Below are positions 1 through 5,616 of a stretch of 6,183 nt of DNA, one piece after another (within the stretch, counting starts at the first letter, position 1; the number at the start of each line of letters is the position of its first letter). Source of the stretch: an uncultured Chloroflexota bacterium (GTDB lineage Bacteria; Chloroflexota; Dehalococcoidia; SAR202; UBA11138); the NCBI GenBank assembly GCA_913046025.1, contig CAJWRP010000150.1, positions 1 to 6,183 on the forward strand, read 5' to 3'. Below the pieces are notes generated by a model that had not been told where the DNA came from, did not search any database, and was given only the letters and a program-made list of their open reading frames with translations. The translations under genes and the position numbers were made by a program.

Positions 1-22
1 CAGCGCTAGGTAGTGAGCAGGG

Positions 23-28
23 AAAGGG
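23..28 (+). promoter_or_regulatory. Ribosome binding site of the DsbA-like selenoprotein gene
   Basis: AAAGGG lies 7 nt before the ATG at 36. It is the only purine-rich Shine-Dalgarno-like tract near the gene and decides the start. It selects the ATG at 36 over in-frame ATGs at 45 and 51. It also argues against a start at the GTG at 99, where the preceding bases form a hairpin arm rather than a ribosome binding site. Confidence 0.6.
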
Positions 29-35
29 ACAAAAA

Positions 36-665
36 ATGAAATCAATGAAGATGGAAATCTACGGAGACTACGCCTGACCATGGGTCTACAATGCAGCCGT
101 GTGGCTGGATAAGGTAAAGCGCGTCTATGGGGACGACCTGGACATAACCTGGAAGAACTTCTCATTGGAACAGGTTAATAATAAGGAGCCAGAGAACAAG
201 GTTTGGGACCGCGAAGATGTGACCCAAGCCAGGTCTCTTCTAAGCCAGATCGCCGCTGAGGCAGCCAGGAACCAGGGACCCGAATTGTACGAAAAATTTC
301 ACCTGGCTCTGCTGATCGCGCGGCACGGTGGTGATGGCCGCCTGGCCCTTAACGAGATGGCGCCTTTAATTGAGCTGGCAGGCCAAATTGGCCTCGATGT
401 AGAGCGGTTCAAGGCTGACCTTAAGGACCCTGGACACGCAAAGAAGATCGGTCAAGAACACGAGGAGGCGGTCGGAGAGGGCATATTTGGCACGCCTACC
501 TTTGTCTTTGAAAACGGCCAGACCTGCTACATCAAGACCTTCATTCCTCCCGATGAAGATGCGCTGGCTGAGTTTGAGCACTTCGTTGCTATTGCGTCTG
601 ACAGGCCTTATATCGGCGAGATAAAGAGGCCTCAGCCACCATGGCCGAAGGGCGCTCTAGACTAA
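36..665 (+). CDS. DsbA/FrnE-family thioredoxin-fold oxidoreductase, probable selenoprotein (UGA-encoded Sec14)
   Basis: Reading through the in-frame TGA at 75-77 gives a 209-residue protein, about the usual FrnE/DsbA-like length. The N-terminus is a beta strand (MEIYGDYA) running straight into U14-P15-W16-V17-Y18, which aligns with the CPWC-Y active site of the family. Sec therefore replaces the nucleophilic first cysteine. The helical insertion domain spans roughly residues 60-140, and the cis-proline motif GTPTF is at 152-156 (P154). The second active-site cysteine is Val17, and the only cysteine is C164, just after the cis-Pro strand. Members are thiol-disulfide oxidoreductases or isomerase-like proteins; the substrate is unknown. 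I see no signal peptide, so it is probably cytoplasmic. The frame is open from base 3, so a longer N-terminus cannot be fully excluded, but the ATG at 36 has a ribosome binding site and fits family starts. The stop is TAA. The alternative is a nonsense-mutated gene or a sequencing error (TGC to TGA); the intact downstream frame and the adjacent hairpin argue for Sec. Confidence 0.82.
75..77 (+). other. Recoded UGA (selenocysteine) codon
   Basis: This in-frame TGA sits at codon 14 of the DsbA-like gene, between GCC (Ala) and CCA (Pro), at the position of the catalytic cysteine. The base after it is C. UGA-C is a weak termination context in E. coli and, as I recall, is also the context of the Sec codon in E. 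coli fdhF. A Cys codon differs by one base, as is typical of Sec/Cys exchange. TGA is used as a genuine stop in hpf in the same window, so local recoding rather than genome-wide reassignment is needed. Confidence 0.78.
91..110 (+). promoter_or_regulatory. Predicted bacterial SECIS hairpin
   Basis: CAGCC (94-98) pairs perfectly with GGCTG (103-107) around a GUGU tetraloop (99-102). Two more pairs, A91-U110 and U92-A109, stack below a G93/G108 mismatch. The apical loop begins 21 nt after the UGA and its first base is G, followed by U. The published bacterial SECIS model asks for a short stem, a 3-14 nt apical loop with a G in its first two positions, and roughly 16-37 nt between UGA and loop; all are met. 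The hairpin lies in the coding sequence (residues about 19-25), as bacterial SECIS elements do, and would bind SelB carrying Sec-tRNA. Confidence 0.75.
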
Positions 666-683
666 AGAAAATCGGCTTTCAAC

Positions 684-717
684 TGGCCCTTCTCCGTTTT
701 TAAACGGAGAAGGGCCA
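684..717 (+). terminator. Perfect 16-bp stem-loop between the selenoprotein gene and rnc
   Basis: Bases 684-699 are the exact reverse complement of 702-717, separated by TT, and the stem is GC-rich in its outer half. It starts 18 nt after the TAA of the upstream gene, the usual place for a terminator hairpin. Neither strand has a following U-tract, so classical intrinsic termination is doubtful. It ends 31 nt before the rnc start and could instead be an mRNA-processing or stability element, including a target of RNase III itself. The structure is certain; its role is not. Confidence 0.6.
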
Positions 718-748
718 AGCTAATTTAGGGCAGAGAATTGGGAGAGTA

Positions 749-1453
749 TTGAATTTAGGTATGCAGGATCTCGATGCGCTTGAGAATGAGCTAGGGCTGT
801 CATTTAGCGACCAATCGCTATTGGAACAGGCTTTTGTTCACAGCTCCTACTTGAACGAGAACCCGGGCGCATTGCCGGAATGTAACGAGCGCTTGGAGTA
901 CCTAGGCGATGCCCTTCTGGGCTTAGCAGTGGCAGAAGACCTCTATCAGCGTTACGCCGACCGGCAAGAGGGCGAGCTCACCATGCTACGTTCAGCCATC
1001 GTGCGCGGGGATACCCTGGCTCGCGTCGCTCAGCGCCTGGACCTAGGCCGATACCTCGTCATGGGCATTGGGGAGCAGAACAGCGCTGGTTCACAGAGGC
1101 CTACAAATCTGGCTGCGGTGTTCGAAGCCCTGGTAGGGGCGCTCTTCTTGGACCAGGGATATGGAGTGTCGCGTGACTTCTCTCTGCGGGTACTGAAGCA
1201 GGAGATTTCTAATGCCGATAACCTGGCGGTGTCCGAGAACGCTAAATCAGCGTTGCAGGAATTTGCTCAGGGTCAGGGAAACCCGCCGCCGACGTACAAC
1301 ATTATCAGGGTCGAAGGCCAAGACCACGACCGCACATTTACCGCAGAAGTGATGATTTCGAACAAGGTAGTCGGGCAGGGAGTGGGCTCTCGCAAGGCCA
1401 GCGCAGAGCAAGCCGCCGCCAGCCAGGCTTTTCAGAAATTACAAGGTAAATAA
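749..1453 (+). CDS. rnc: Ribonuclease III
   Basis: Double-strand-specific endoribonuclease that processes rRNA precursors and structured mRNAs in the cytoplasm, acting as a homodimer. The 234-residue length is normal. Residues about 10-150 form the RNase III domain with the signature NERLEYLGDALLG at 46-58: E47, E50 and D54 match E. coli E38, E41 and D45. QEGE at 73-76 supplies the E65 equivalent (E74), and E126 in AVFEALVGALFLDQG matches E. coli E117. The position of E. coli D114 is Ala123. A double-stranded RNA-binding domain fills about 164-232 (from KSALQEFAQ to the C-terminal KASAEQAAASQAFQKL). The start is TTG at 749 with GGGAG (740-744) 4 nt upstream; an ATG at 761 is a possible alternative that would remove four residues. 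It stops 29 nt from the end of convergent glyA. Confidence 0.96.
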   Translation: MNLGMQDLDALENELGLSFSDQSLLEQAFVHSSYLNENPGALPECNERLEYLGDALLGLAVAEDLYQRYADRQEGELTMLRSAIVRGDTLARVAQRLDLGRYLVMGIGEQNSAGSQRPTNLAAVFEALVGALFLDQGYGVSRDFSLRVLKQEISNADNLAVSENAKSALQEFAQGQGNPPPTYNIIRVEGQDHDRTFTAEVMISNKVVGQGVGSRKASAEQAAASQAFQKLQGK

Positions 1454-1482
1454 AACTTCTCGCTCGTTGCTGCTGGACCTCC

Positions 1483-2727
1483 TTACACGTCGATACCGGG
1501 CACCGGGAAATTGGCGCAGGTAGCGATCACCTCGCCCCGCACCTCTCTCATAACGCCGTCGTCGCCCATGTTGCCCAAGATCCTGAGTATCAGCTGCCCG
1601 ATCCGCTTCGTCTCGCTAACGCCCATGCCTCTACTGGTTATAGCCGGGCTTCCCAGCCGCATGCCGCTAGCGGTGCGAGGTGGCTTCTCGTCATAGGGGA
1701 TGGCGTTGCGATTGACGACGATATTGACCGCTCCCAACGCCTCTTCCGCTTGCCTTCCGGTGATATTCATAGGCGTCAGATCCACCAGGACGATGTGATT
1801 ATCTGTGCCGCCTGAAATTAGCCTCAGGCCTCCCGCCTGTAGCTCCTCTGCCAGCGCCACCGCATTGGCTCGAATGCTCTTCTGGTAAACGGCGAATTCC
1901 GGCGTCATGGCCTCGCTGAAGGCTACAGCCTTGGCCGCGACCACGTGTTCAAGTGGTCCGCCCTGCATATTAGGGAACACGGCGCTGTTCACAGATCGGG
2001 CAAGATCAGCATTGCTTAATATCAGGCCGCCGCGCGGACCTCGAAGGGTCTTGTGAGTGGTTGAGGTGACGATCTCTGCAAAGGGCAGGGGAGACGGGTG
2101 CTCGTCTGCGGCGATCAGACCGGCAATATGAGCCATATCCACCATTAGCTTGGCGCCAACTTCATCAGCGATCTGCCGGAAACGAGGGAAGTCTATGGTG
2201 CGGGTATATGCGGATGCGCCGGTGACGATGAGCTTGGGCCTGTACTCTTTGGCCAGTCGTTCCACCTCGTCGTAGTCGATCAGCTCAGTCTCCCGGTCGA
2301 CGCCATAGGACACGAAGTTATATATCTTGGCGGAAAAACTGACCGACGCTCCATGAGTTAAGTGGCCGCCATGGTCGAGGCTCATACCCATGGCAGTATC
2401 GCCAGGGCTAATGGTGGCGAAATATGCGGCCATATTGGCCTGCGCGCCGCTGTGCGGCTGGACGTTGGCGTGTTCGGCCCCGAACAGCTTTTTGGCTCTC
2501 TCGATGGCTAGGCTCTCGGCCACATCCACAAACTCACAGCCACCGTAATAACGCCTGCCCGGATAACCCTCGGCGTATTTATTGGTCATCACGCTGCCCT
2601 GGGCTTCCAGCACAGCGTTACTAGCGTAATTCTCAGAGGCGATCAGATTGATCGTACTGCGCTGGCGGTTGATTTCGTCTTGAATGGCCTTCCCTATCTC
2701 GGGATCCTGGTCCATCAGTGCGCTCAT
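1483..2727 (-). CDS. glyA: Serine hydroxymethyltransferase
   Basis: PLP enzyme that interconverts serine plus tetrahydrofolate with glycine plus 5,10-methylene-tetrahydrofolate, the main one-carbon source; cytoplasmic. From the ATG at 2727 the protein has 414 residues, matching the family. Visible motifs include [10 protein letters not shown] (27-36), the [13 protein letters not shown] substrate/PLP segment (51-63), HSGAQANMA (92-100), [10 protein letters not shown] (196-205, with the PLP-contacting Asp and His), and [14 protein letters not shown], in which K226 is the Schiff-base lysine. The frame is open up to a TTG at 2754, but that codon has no ribosome binding site, while the ATG at 2727 has GGAG 7 nt upstream and gives the usual short N-terminus. 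Its upstream neighbour on the same strand is hpf, 156 nt away. Confidence 0.97.
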   Translation of the reverse strand: MSALMDQDPEIGKAIQDEINRQRSTINLIASENYASNAVLEAQGSVMTNKYAEGYPGRRYYGGCEFVDVAESLAIERAKKLFGAEHANVQPHSGAQANMAAYFATISPGDTAMGMSLDHGGHLTHGASVSFSAKIYNFVSYGVDRETELIDYDEVERLAKEYRPKLIVTGASAYTRTIDFPRFRQIADEVGAKLMVDMAHIAGLIAADEHPSPLPFAEIVTSTTHKTLRGPRGGLILSNADLARSVNSAVFPNMQGGPLEHVVAAKAVAFSEAMTPEFAVYQKSIRANAVALAEELQAGGLRLISGGTDNHIVLVDLTPMNITGRQAEEALGAVNIVVNRNAIPYDEKPPRTASGMRLGSPAITSRGMGVSETKRIGQLILRILGNMGDDGVMREVRGEVIATCANFPVPGIDV

Positions 2728-2734
2728 ATTCTTG

Positions 2735-2738
2735 CTCC
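2735..2738 (-). promoter_or_regulatory. Ribosome binding site of glyA
   Basis: GGAG on the minus strand lies 7 nt before the ATG at 2727. It fixes that ATG as the start instead of the in-frame TTG nine codons upstream at 2754, which has no Shine-Dalgarno sequence. Confidence 0.7.
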
Positions 2739-2797
2739 ATTGATCGGTTGCCAAAAATCGATTTAGATAAAGGCCAAACTAACCAGGCCATCTTAAA

Positions 2798-2855
2798 CTC
2801 AGGCTCATGTTTGGTGCGCACGGACAAAGACGGTCAGACCATACAGGAGCCTGAG
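2798..2855 (-). repeat. 9-bp inverted repeat in the hpf-glyA gap
   Basis: CTCAGGCTC (2798-2806) and GAGCCTGAG (2847-2855) are perfect complements 40 nt apart. In the minus-strand transcript the enclosed bases can add a TGGT/ACCA helix, giving a long interrupted hairpin. It lies after the hpf stop and about 70 nt before the glyA start. No U-tract follows (only TTT), and I recognise no known riboswitch class. It may be a weak terminator, a leader structure or chance. Confidence 0.35.
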
Positions 2856-2883
2856 CGTCAATCCTGGAGAAGGGCCGTAATAA

Positions 2884-3447
2884 TCAGGCGGCCTCGGGCT
2901 CTATAAGGCCATAGTCGCCGTCGGTGCGCTTGTAAATGACGTTGTAACCCTCTGTTTCGATGTTCTGGAACAGGAAGAAGTCATGGTCCAGAAGCTCCAT
3001 TTCAATAATGGCCTCTTCAATGGTCATAGGTTTCATGGGAAATCGCTTGGGCCTGGCCACCTGCCCAAATTGGGAGACTATGGCGTCCTCTGACAAATCG
3101 GGAAGCGAGGCGCCCTGTTCTTGAGTCCTGGCCGACCCTTTTCTTTGGGACTTGAAGGCACGAGTCTTGTATTTGCGAATCTGGCGGTCCATGACGTCGG
3201 TCACGGCATCGATGGCCGTAAACAGGTTTGGTCCTGCCTCCTGACCTCGGAGCGTGCTGCCTGCAACCGATATAGTCATCTGCGCGACTATTTTGTCGGC
3301 TTCGGATTGAACAGAGGTGCGGGAGAGCTCCAGTTTGGCATCAGTACTGCCCTGCAAGTGCCTGTCCAGGCGGACGAGCTTCTTGTCGATGTACTCTTCG
3401 GCCTCGGAGTTCAGTTCGATGTTCCTGGTGAATATACGCAAGTCCAT
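2884..3447 (-). CDS. hpf: Ribosome hibernation-promoting factor, long form
   Basis: Binds the 30S decoding channel and drives dimerisation of idle 70S ribosomes into 100S particles in stationary phase or stress. The 187-residue protein has the two-part architecture of long HPF. The N-terminal S30AE/YfiA-like domain covers about 1-98 (MDLRIFTRNIEL, then EYIDKKLVRLDRHL, then LFTAIDAVTDVMDRQIRKYK). A charged, low-complexity linker follows at about 99-130. The C-terminal dimerisation domain covers about 131-185 (VARPKRFPMKPMTIEEAI, DHDFFLFQN, TDGDYGLIEPE). The ATG at 3447 is chosen because it has AGGAGG 8 nt upstream and gives the canonical family N-terminus; an in-frame TTG at 3507 would add 20 non-conserved residues without a well-placed ribosome binding site. 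The stop is TGA at the family's normal end point, showing TGA terminates normally here. Confidence 0.95.
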   Translation of the reverse strand: MDLRIFTRNIELNSEAEEYIDKKLVRLDRHLQGSTDAKLELSRTSVQSEADKIVAQMTISVAGSTLRGQEAGPNLFTAIDAVTDVMDRQIRKYKTRAFKSQRKGSARTQEQGASLPDLSEDAIVSQFGQVARPKRFPMKPMTIEEAIIEMELLDHDFFLFQNIETEGYNVIYKRTDGDYGLIEPEAA

Positions 3448-3455
3448 GATTACTA

Positions 3456-3461
3456 CCTCCT
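3456..3461 (-). promoter_or_regulatory. Ribosome binding site of hpf
   Basis: A full AGGAGG on the minus strand lies 8 nt before the ATG at 3447. It is the strongest Shine-Dalgarno sequence in the window. It settles the hpf start and suggests high translation. Confidence 0.85.
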
Positions 3462-3527
3462 GAGCAAATGTCATTGGCTCGGAGACGAAGGACGCCTGCG
3501 ACGCCAACGCTTTCTTAGTACCTCCCC

Positions 3528-3556
3528 ATTGTATTCCCTGAAAGGCCGGGCTTCAA
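3528..3556 (-). promoter_or_regulatory. Sigma70-type promoter of hpf
   Basis: On the minus strand TTGAAG (3556-3551) and TACAAT (3533-3528) are separated by exactly 17 nt, each close to the -35 and -10 consensus. The predicted transcript starts near 3521 and has a leader of about 75 nt before the hpf ATG. glyA may share this transcript or have its own promoter; I see no strong one in the hpf-glyA gap. Confidence 0.6.
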
Positions 3557-3594
3557 GCGCATGGATATGTGCTTGACGTGATAAATTTGAGGTA

Positions 3595-3678
3595 ATGTGT
3601 TCGGTGTTGATCATCAGTAGAGTGCTCACACCGAGCAGACTATGTCGCTTCGGCCAACATTCGTGCTTAATGGCCTAA
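3595..3678 (+). CDS. Possible 27-residue leader peptide (speculative)
   Basis: An ATG at 3595 opens a 27-codon frame ending in TAA at 3676. GAGG lies 2 nt upstream, which is closer than usual for a ribosome binding site. The translation begins MCSVLIISRVLTPSR and so contains a run of Val, Leu and Ile codons. The frame almost exactly covers the two hairpins at 3598-3682. This would suit a transcription-attenuation leader for a branched-chain or threonine-family gene. However, the downstream gene thrC is over 300 nt away and no U-rich terminator follows. It may well be chance. Confidence 0.15.
   Translation: MCSVLIISRVLTPSRLCRFGQHSCLMA
3598..3637 (+). other. Hairpin with an alternative fold, thrC upstream region
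   Basis: Bases 3598-3607 pair with 3628-3637 over 10 bp, with one G-U pair, around a 20-nt loop. The 3' arm can instead fold locally: TGCTC (3623-3627) pairs with GAGCA (3633-3637) around ACACC. The two folds exclude each other. It lies upstream of the hpf -35 element, so as RNA it would belong to a + strand transcript, or as DNA it could be an operator between divergent genes. Confidence 0.35.
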
Positions 3679-3682
3679 AGCG
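3646..3682 (+). other. Second hairpin, thrC upstream region
   Basis: CGCTT (3646-3650) pairs with AAGCG (3678-3682), and GGCCA (3652-3656) pairs with TGGCC (3671-3675), with a small C/TA internal loop between the helices and a 14-nt terminal loop. It follows the previous hairpin after 8 nt. No U-tract follows on either strand, so it is not an obvious terminator. Confidence 0.35.
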
Positions 3683-3717
3683 CGATAGAGATATCCGTTA
3701 AATAATCCTCCTGAATG

Positions 3718-3777
3718 TTGGACTGAAAGGCCAAACTGAAGTATCCTATTATGGTGCAAACGAAAAATACATATTAT
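3718..3777 (+). promoter_or_regulatory. Candidate promoter region for the thrC operon
   Basis: Two overlapping possibilities are visible in an AT-rich patch: TTGGAC (3718-3723) with TATCCT (3742-3747) at 18 nt spacing, and TTATGG (3749-3754) with TATTAT (3772-3777) at 17 nt spacing. Neither has two strong boxes. Either would leave a leader of more than 200 nt before thrC. Confidence 0.3.
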
Positions 3778-3801
3778 CTCAAGGAAAACGGTGGCGCGCT
3801 G

Positions 3802-3815
3802 GGGCCTCGCGGCCC
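3802..3815 (+). other. GC-rich hairpin in the thrC leader
   Basis: GGGCC (3802-3806) and GGCCC (3811-3815) form a stable 5-bp stem around TCGC, followed by only three T residues. It might be a weak terminator or attenuator in the thrC leader. The sequence around it (GGTGG upstream, GCGGCCCTTT downstream) loosely resembles the end of a T-box leader but lacks the conserved ACC of that element. Confidence 0.3.
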
Positions 3816-3996
3816 TTTGATGTGCATTGCAGAGGCATACTGTTGCGTCTGTACTTGCGTCCGGACTCAGCCGTTTTCTTGGGTCATGTAGCCTTCCTAG
3901 CACACGCCGACATCGGCAAGCATCAAAAGGTATCAGTGGGCCTGGGTGGGAATGGCATAGACTGGGCCACAGCGGACTTCCGCATTACGGAGCGAG

Positions 3997-5052
3997 ATGA
4001 TTAGAGGAGTTCTGGAGCGCTACAAAAGCTACCTCCCTGTGACAGATAAGACGCCTATCCTCACCCTTGGTGAAGGTGACACCCCTCTTGTAAAGTCCAA
4101 GACCATCTCGCAAGAGGTCGGCTGTAACGAACTGTACTTCAAACTGGAGGGCTGTAACCCTTCAGGCTCTTTCAAAGATCGTGGTATGGTGCTGGCAGTG
4201 GCCAAGGCCATGGAAGAGGGTGGCGAGAGCATCGTCTGTGCCTCGACCGGTAATACCAGTGCATCAGCCGCCGCATACGGTGCCTATTGTGGCCTACAGA
4301 CCACTGTGTTTGTACCCAAGAACAACATCGCTCGGGGCAAGCTAGCCCAGGCTATAACCTACGGTGCCCGCATAGTCCTCATCGACGGCAACTTCGACGA
4401 CGCGCTTAAAGTTGTACGTGAACTCTCGGCAAAGCACCCCATTATTCTTGTCAATTCCCTGAACCCTAATCGAATTGAGGGACAGAAGACGGCGTCGTTC
4501 GAGATCATAGAAGACCTTGGAACGGCTCCCGATTACCTTTGCATCCCTGTAGGGAACGCCGGTAACATCACTGCCTATTGGCGAGGTTTTGTTGAGGCTC
4601 GTGAGATGGAGTGGACGGCTACTCTTCCCAAGATGATGGGGTTCCAGGCAGAGGGAGCAGCCGCAATTGTTAAGGGCGAACCAATAGAAAAACCAGAGAC
4701 CATCGCTTCGGCCATCAGGGTTGGCAACCCAGCCAGTTGGGACAGCGCCGTTAGGGCCAGAGATGAGTCTAAAGGCACTATCGATTCGGTCACAGACGAC
4801 GAAATTATGGAAGCGTATCAGTACCTTGCCAGGAAAGAGGGCATATTCTGCGAGCCGGCCTCTGCAGCCTCCGTGGCAGGTCTCATTAAACTATCTCGAA
4901 ACGGAGTGCATTTCGAGGACAGCAAAATAGTCTGCGTTCTGACAGGTACAGGTCTAAAAGACCCAGACCTGGCAAGCTCCATGGAGCCAGTCTTTATGGA
5001 TGAATTTCCACCACAACTTGAAGCAGTGGAGCGCGCCTTGGAGTTACGATAG
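3997..5052 (+). CDS. thrC: Threonine synthase
   Basis: PLP enzyme converting O-phospho-L-homoserine to L-threonine and phosphate, the last step of threonine synthesis; cytoplasmic. At 351 residues it is the compact type. It has the fold-type II motifs in order: LGEGDTPL (24-31), [11 protein letters not shown] (54-64) with K60 as the PLP lysine, [12 protein letters not shown] (83-94), the phosphate-cradling [15 protein letters not shown] (184-198), [11 protein letters not shown] (286-296) and [12 protein letters not shown] (312-323). There is no N-terminal zinc ribbon. The ATG at 3997 has GGAG 4 nt upstream, and the N-terminus ([15 protein letters not shown]) matches family starts. The TAG stop abuts the folE start directly, so the two are translated from one transcript. 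A related PLP lyase is the only alternative, and the phosphate loop makes thrC much likelier. Confidence 0.95.
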   Translation: MIRGVLERYKSYLPVTDKTPILTLGEGDTPLVKSKTISQEVGCNELYFKLEGCNPSGSFKDRGMVLAVAKAMEEGGESIVCASTGNTSASAAAYGAYCGLQTTVFVPKNNIARGKLAQAITYGARIVLIDGNFDDALKVVRELSAKHPIILVNSLNPNRIEGQKTASFEIIEDLGTAPDYLCIPVGNAGNITAYWRGFVEAREMEWTATLPKMMGFQAEGAAAIVKGEPIEKPETIASAIRVGNPASWDSAVRARDESKGTIDSVTDDEIMEAYQYLARKEGIFCEPASAASVAGLIKLSRNGVHFEDSKIVCVLTGTGLKDPDLASSMEPVFMDEFPPQLEAVERALELR

Positions 5053-5616
5053 TTGATAGACAAGGACAAGATTAAAAGCGCAGTCTCCTCGATAATCGAG
5101 GCCCTGGGTGATGATCCAAACCGGGAAGGACTGCAAGATACCCCTCGGCGAGTCGCCGAAATGTACACAGAATTCTTCTCAGGCCTGGATGAAGATCCGG
5201 CAGATGTCCTGGCAACGGGGTTCGAGGAAGGTCACCAAGAACTGGTGGTCTTGCGCGACATACCCTTCTTTTCCATATGTGAGCATCATTTCCTTCCCTT
5301 CTACGGTTCTGCGCACATTGGTTATATTCCGAATGGGCGCGTTGTGGGCGCATCGAAGCTTGCCCGTGCATTGGAGATTCTCGCCAGGCGACCTCAGATT
5401 CAGGAACGCCTCACCGATCAGCTGGTGGAGGCCCTGAACAAGACCCTTGAGCCCGATGGCGTCGCGGTGGTAATAAGCGCTGAGCATATGTGCATGTCGC
5501 TGAGAGGCGTCAGCAAGCCTGGCAGCCGTATTGTTACTTCGTCCGCCAGAGGTAGGCTGAGGACCAAAGCAGCAGATCGACAAGAGTTCTTTGATCTGAT
5601 TAAGGGGATTCAGTAA
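5053..5616 (+). CDS. folE: GTP cyclohydrolase I
   Basis: Converts GTP to 7,8-dihydroneopterin triphosphate and formate, the entry to tetrahydrofolate synthesis (and other pterins). The 187-residue length is the standard bacterial core. Visible motifs are DPNREGLQDTPRRVAEMY (21-38) and SICEHHFLPFYG (74-85), where C76 and H79 bind zinc and H78 is the catalytic histidine matching E. coli H112. They continue with VVGASKLARALEILARRPQIQERLT (97-121) and EHMCMSLRGV (144-153) with the third zinc ligand C147, then GSRIVTSS (157-164). The start is TTG at 5053, immediately after the thrC TAG, with GGAG 9 nt upstream inside thrC; no in-frame upstream start exists. The TAA stop overlaps the next gene's ATG by one base. 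The zinc-dependent FolE1 type is clear. Confidence 0.97.
   Translation: MIDKDKIKSAVSSIIEALGDDPNREGLQDTPRRVAEMYTEFFSGLDEDPADVLATGFEEGHQELVVLRDIPFFSICEHHFLPFYGSAHIGYIPNGRVVGASKLARALEILARRPQIQERLTDQLVEALNKTLEPDGVAVVISAEHMCMSLRGVSKPGSRIVTSSARGRLRTKAADRQEFFDLIKGIQ

Larger units (their letters stand above)
3557..3996. other. Non-coding stretch between divergent hpf and thrC
   Basis: About 440 nt without a convincing protein gene; the open frames here have unfamiliar, arginine- or histidine-rich translations typical of chance. It holds the hairpins listed separately, a weak candidate promoter for thrC, and a further short palindromic hairpin (GCCGA/TCGGC at 3906-3917). I found no tRNA T-arm signature, no tmRNA or signal recognition particle RNA motif, and no direct repeats of CRISPR type. 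Confidence 0.5.

Noticed and set aside
36..98. Pseudogene reading of the DsbA-like gene with a nonsense mutation at codon 14
   Set aside because: Possible but less likely: no other disruption, an intact ribosome binding site, a TGA precisely at the redox cysteine, and a well-placed hairpin favour selenocysteine.
1454..1482. Bidirectional terminator between convergent rnc and glyA
   Set aside because: The 29-nt gap contains no inverted repeat or T-tract.
706..2876. Shared GGAGAAGGGCC at 706-716 and 2866-2876
   Set aside because: An 11-nt match is expected several times by chance; the second copy has no inverted partner.
2769..3737. 12-nt direct repeat AAAGGCCAAACT upstream of both glyA (2769-2780) and thrC (3726-3737)
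   Set aside because: About one such 12-mer match is expected by chance in a window this size, and the two copies lie differently relative to the genes.
3788..3819. Possible T-box antiterminator upstream of thrC (GGTGG followed later by GCGGCCCTTT)
   Set aside because: The conserved ACC of the T-box bulge is missing and no recognisable Stem I with a specifier loop precedes it.
3667..4004. Open frames of 60-78 codons between hpf and thrC (3667-3903 minus, 3822-4004 plus)
   Set aside because: No ribosome binding sites, no recognisable domains, and compositions typical of chance frames.
5072..5583. Long open frames on the minus strand opposite folE
   Set aside because: Antisense shadows of a clear, conserved gene; the translations match no family I recognise.
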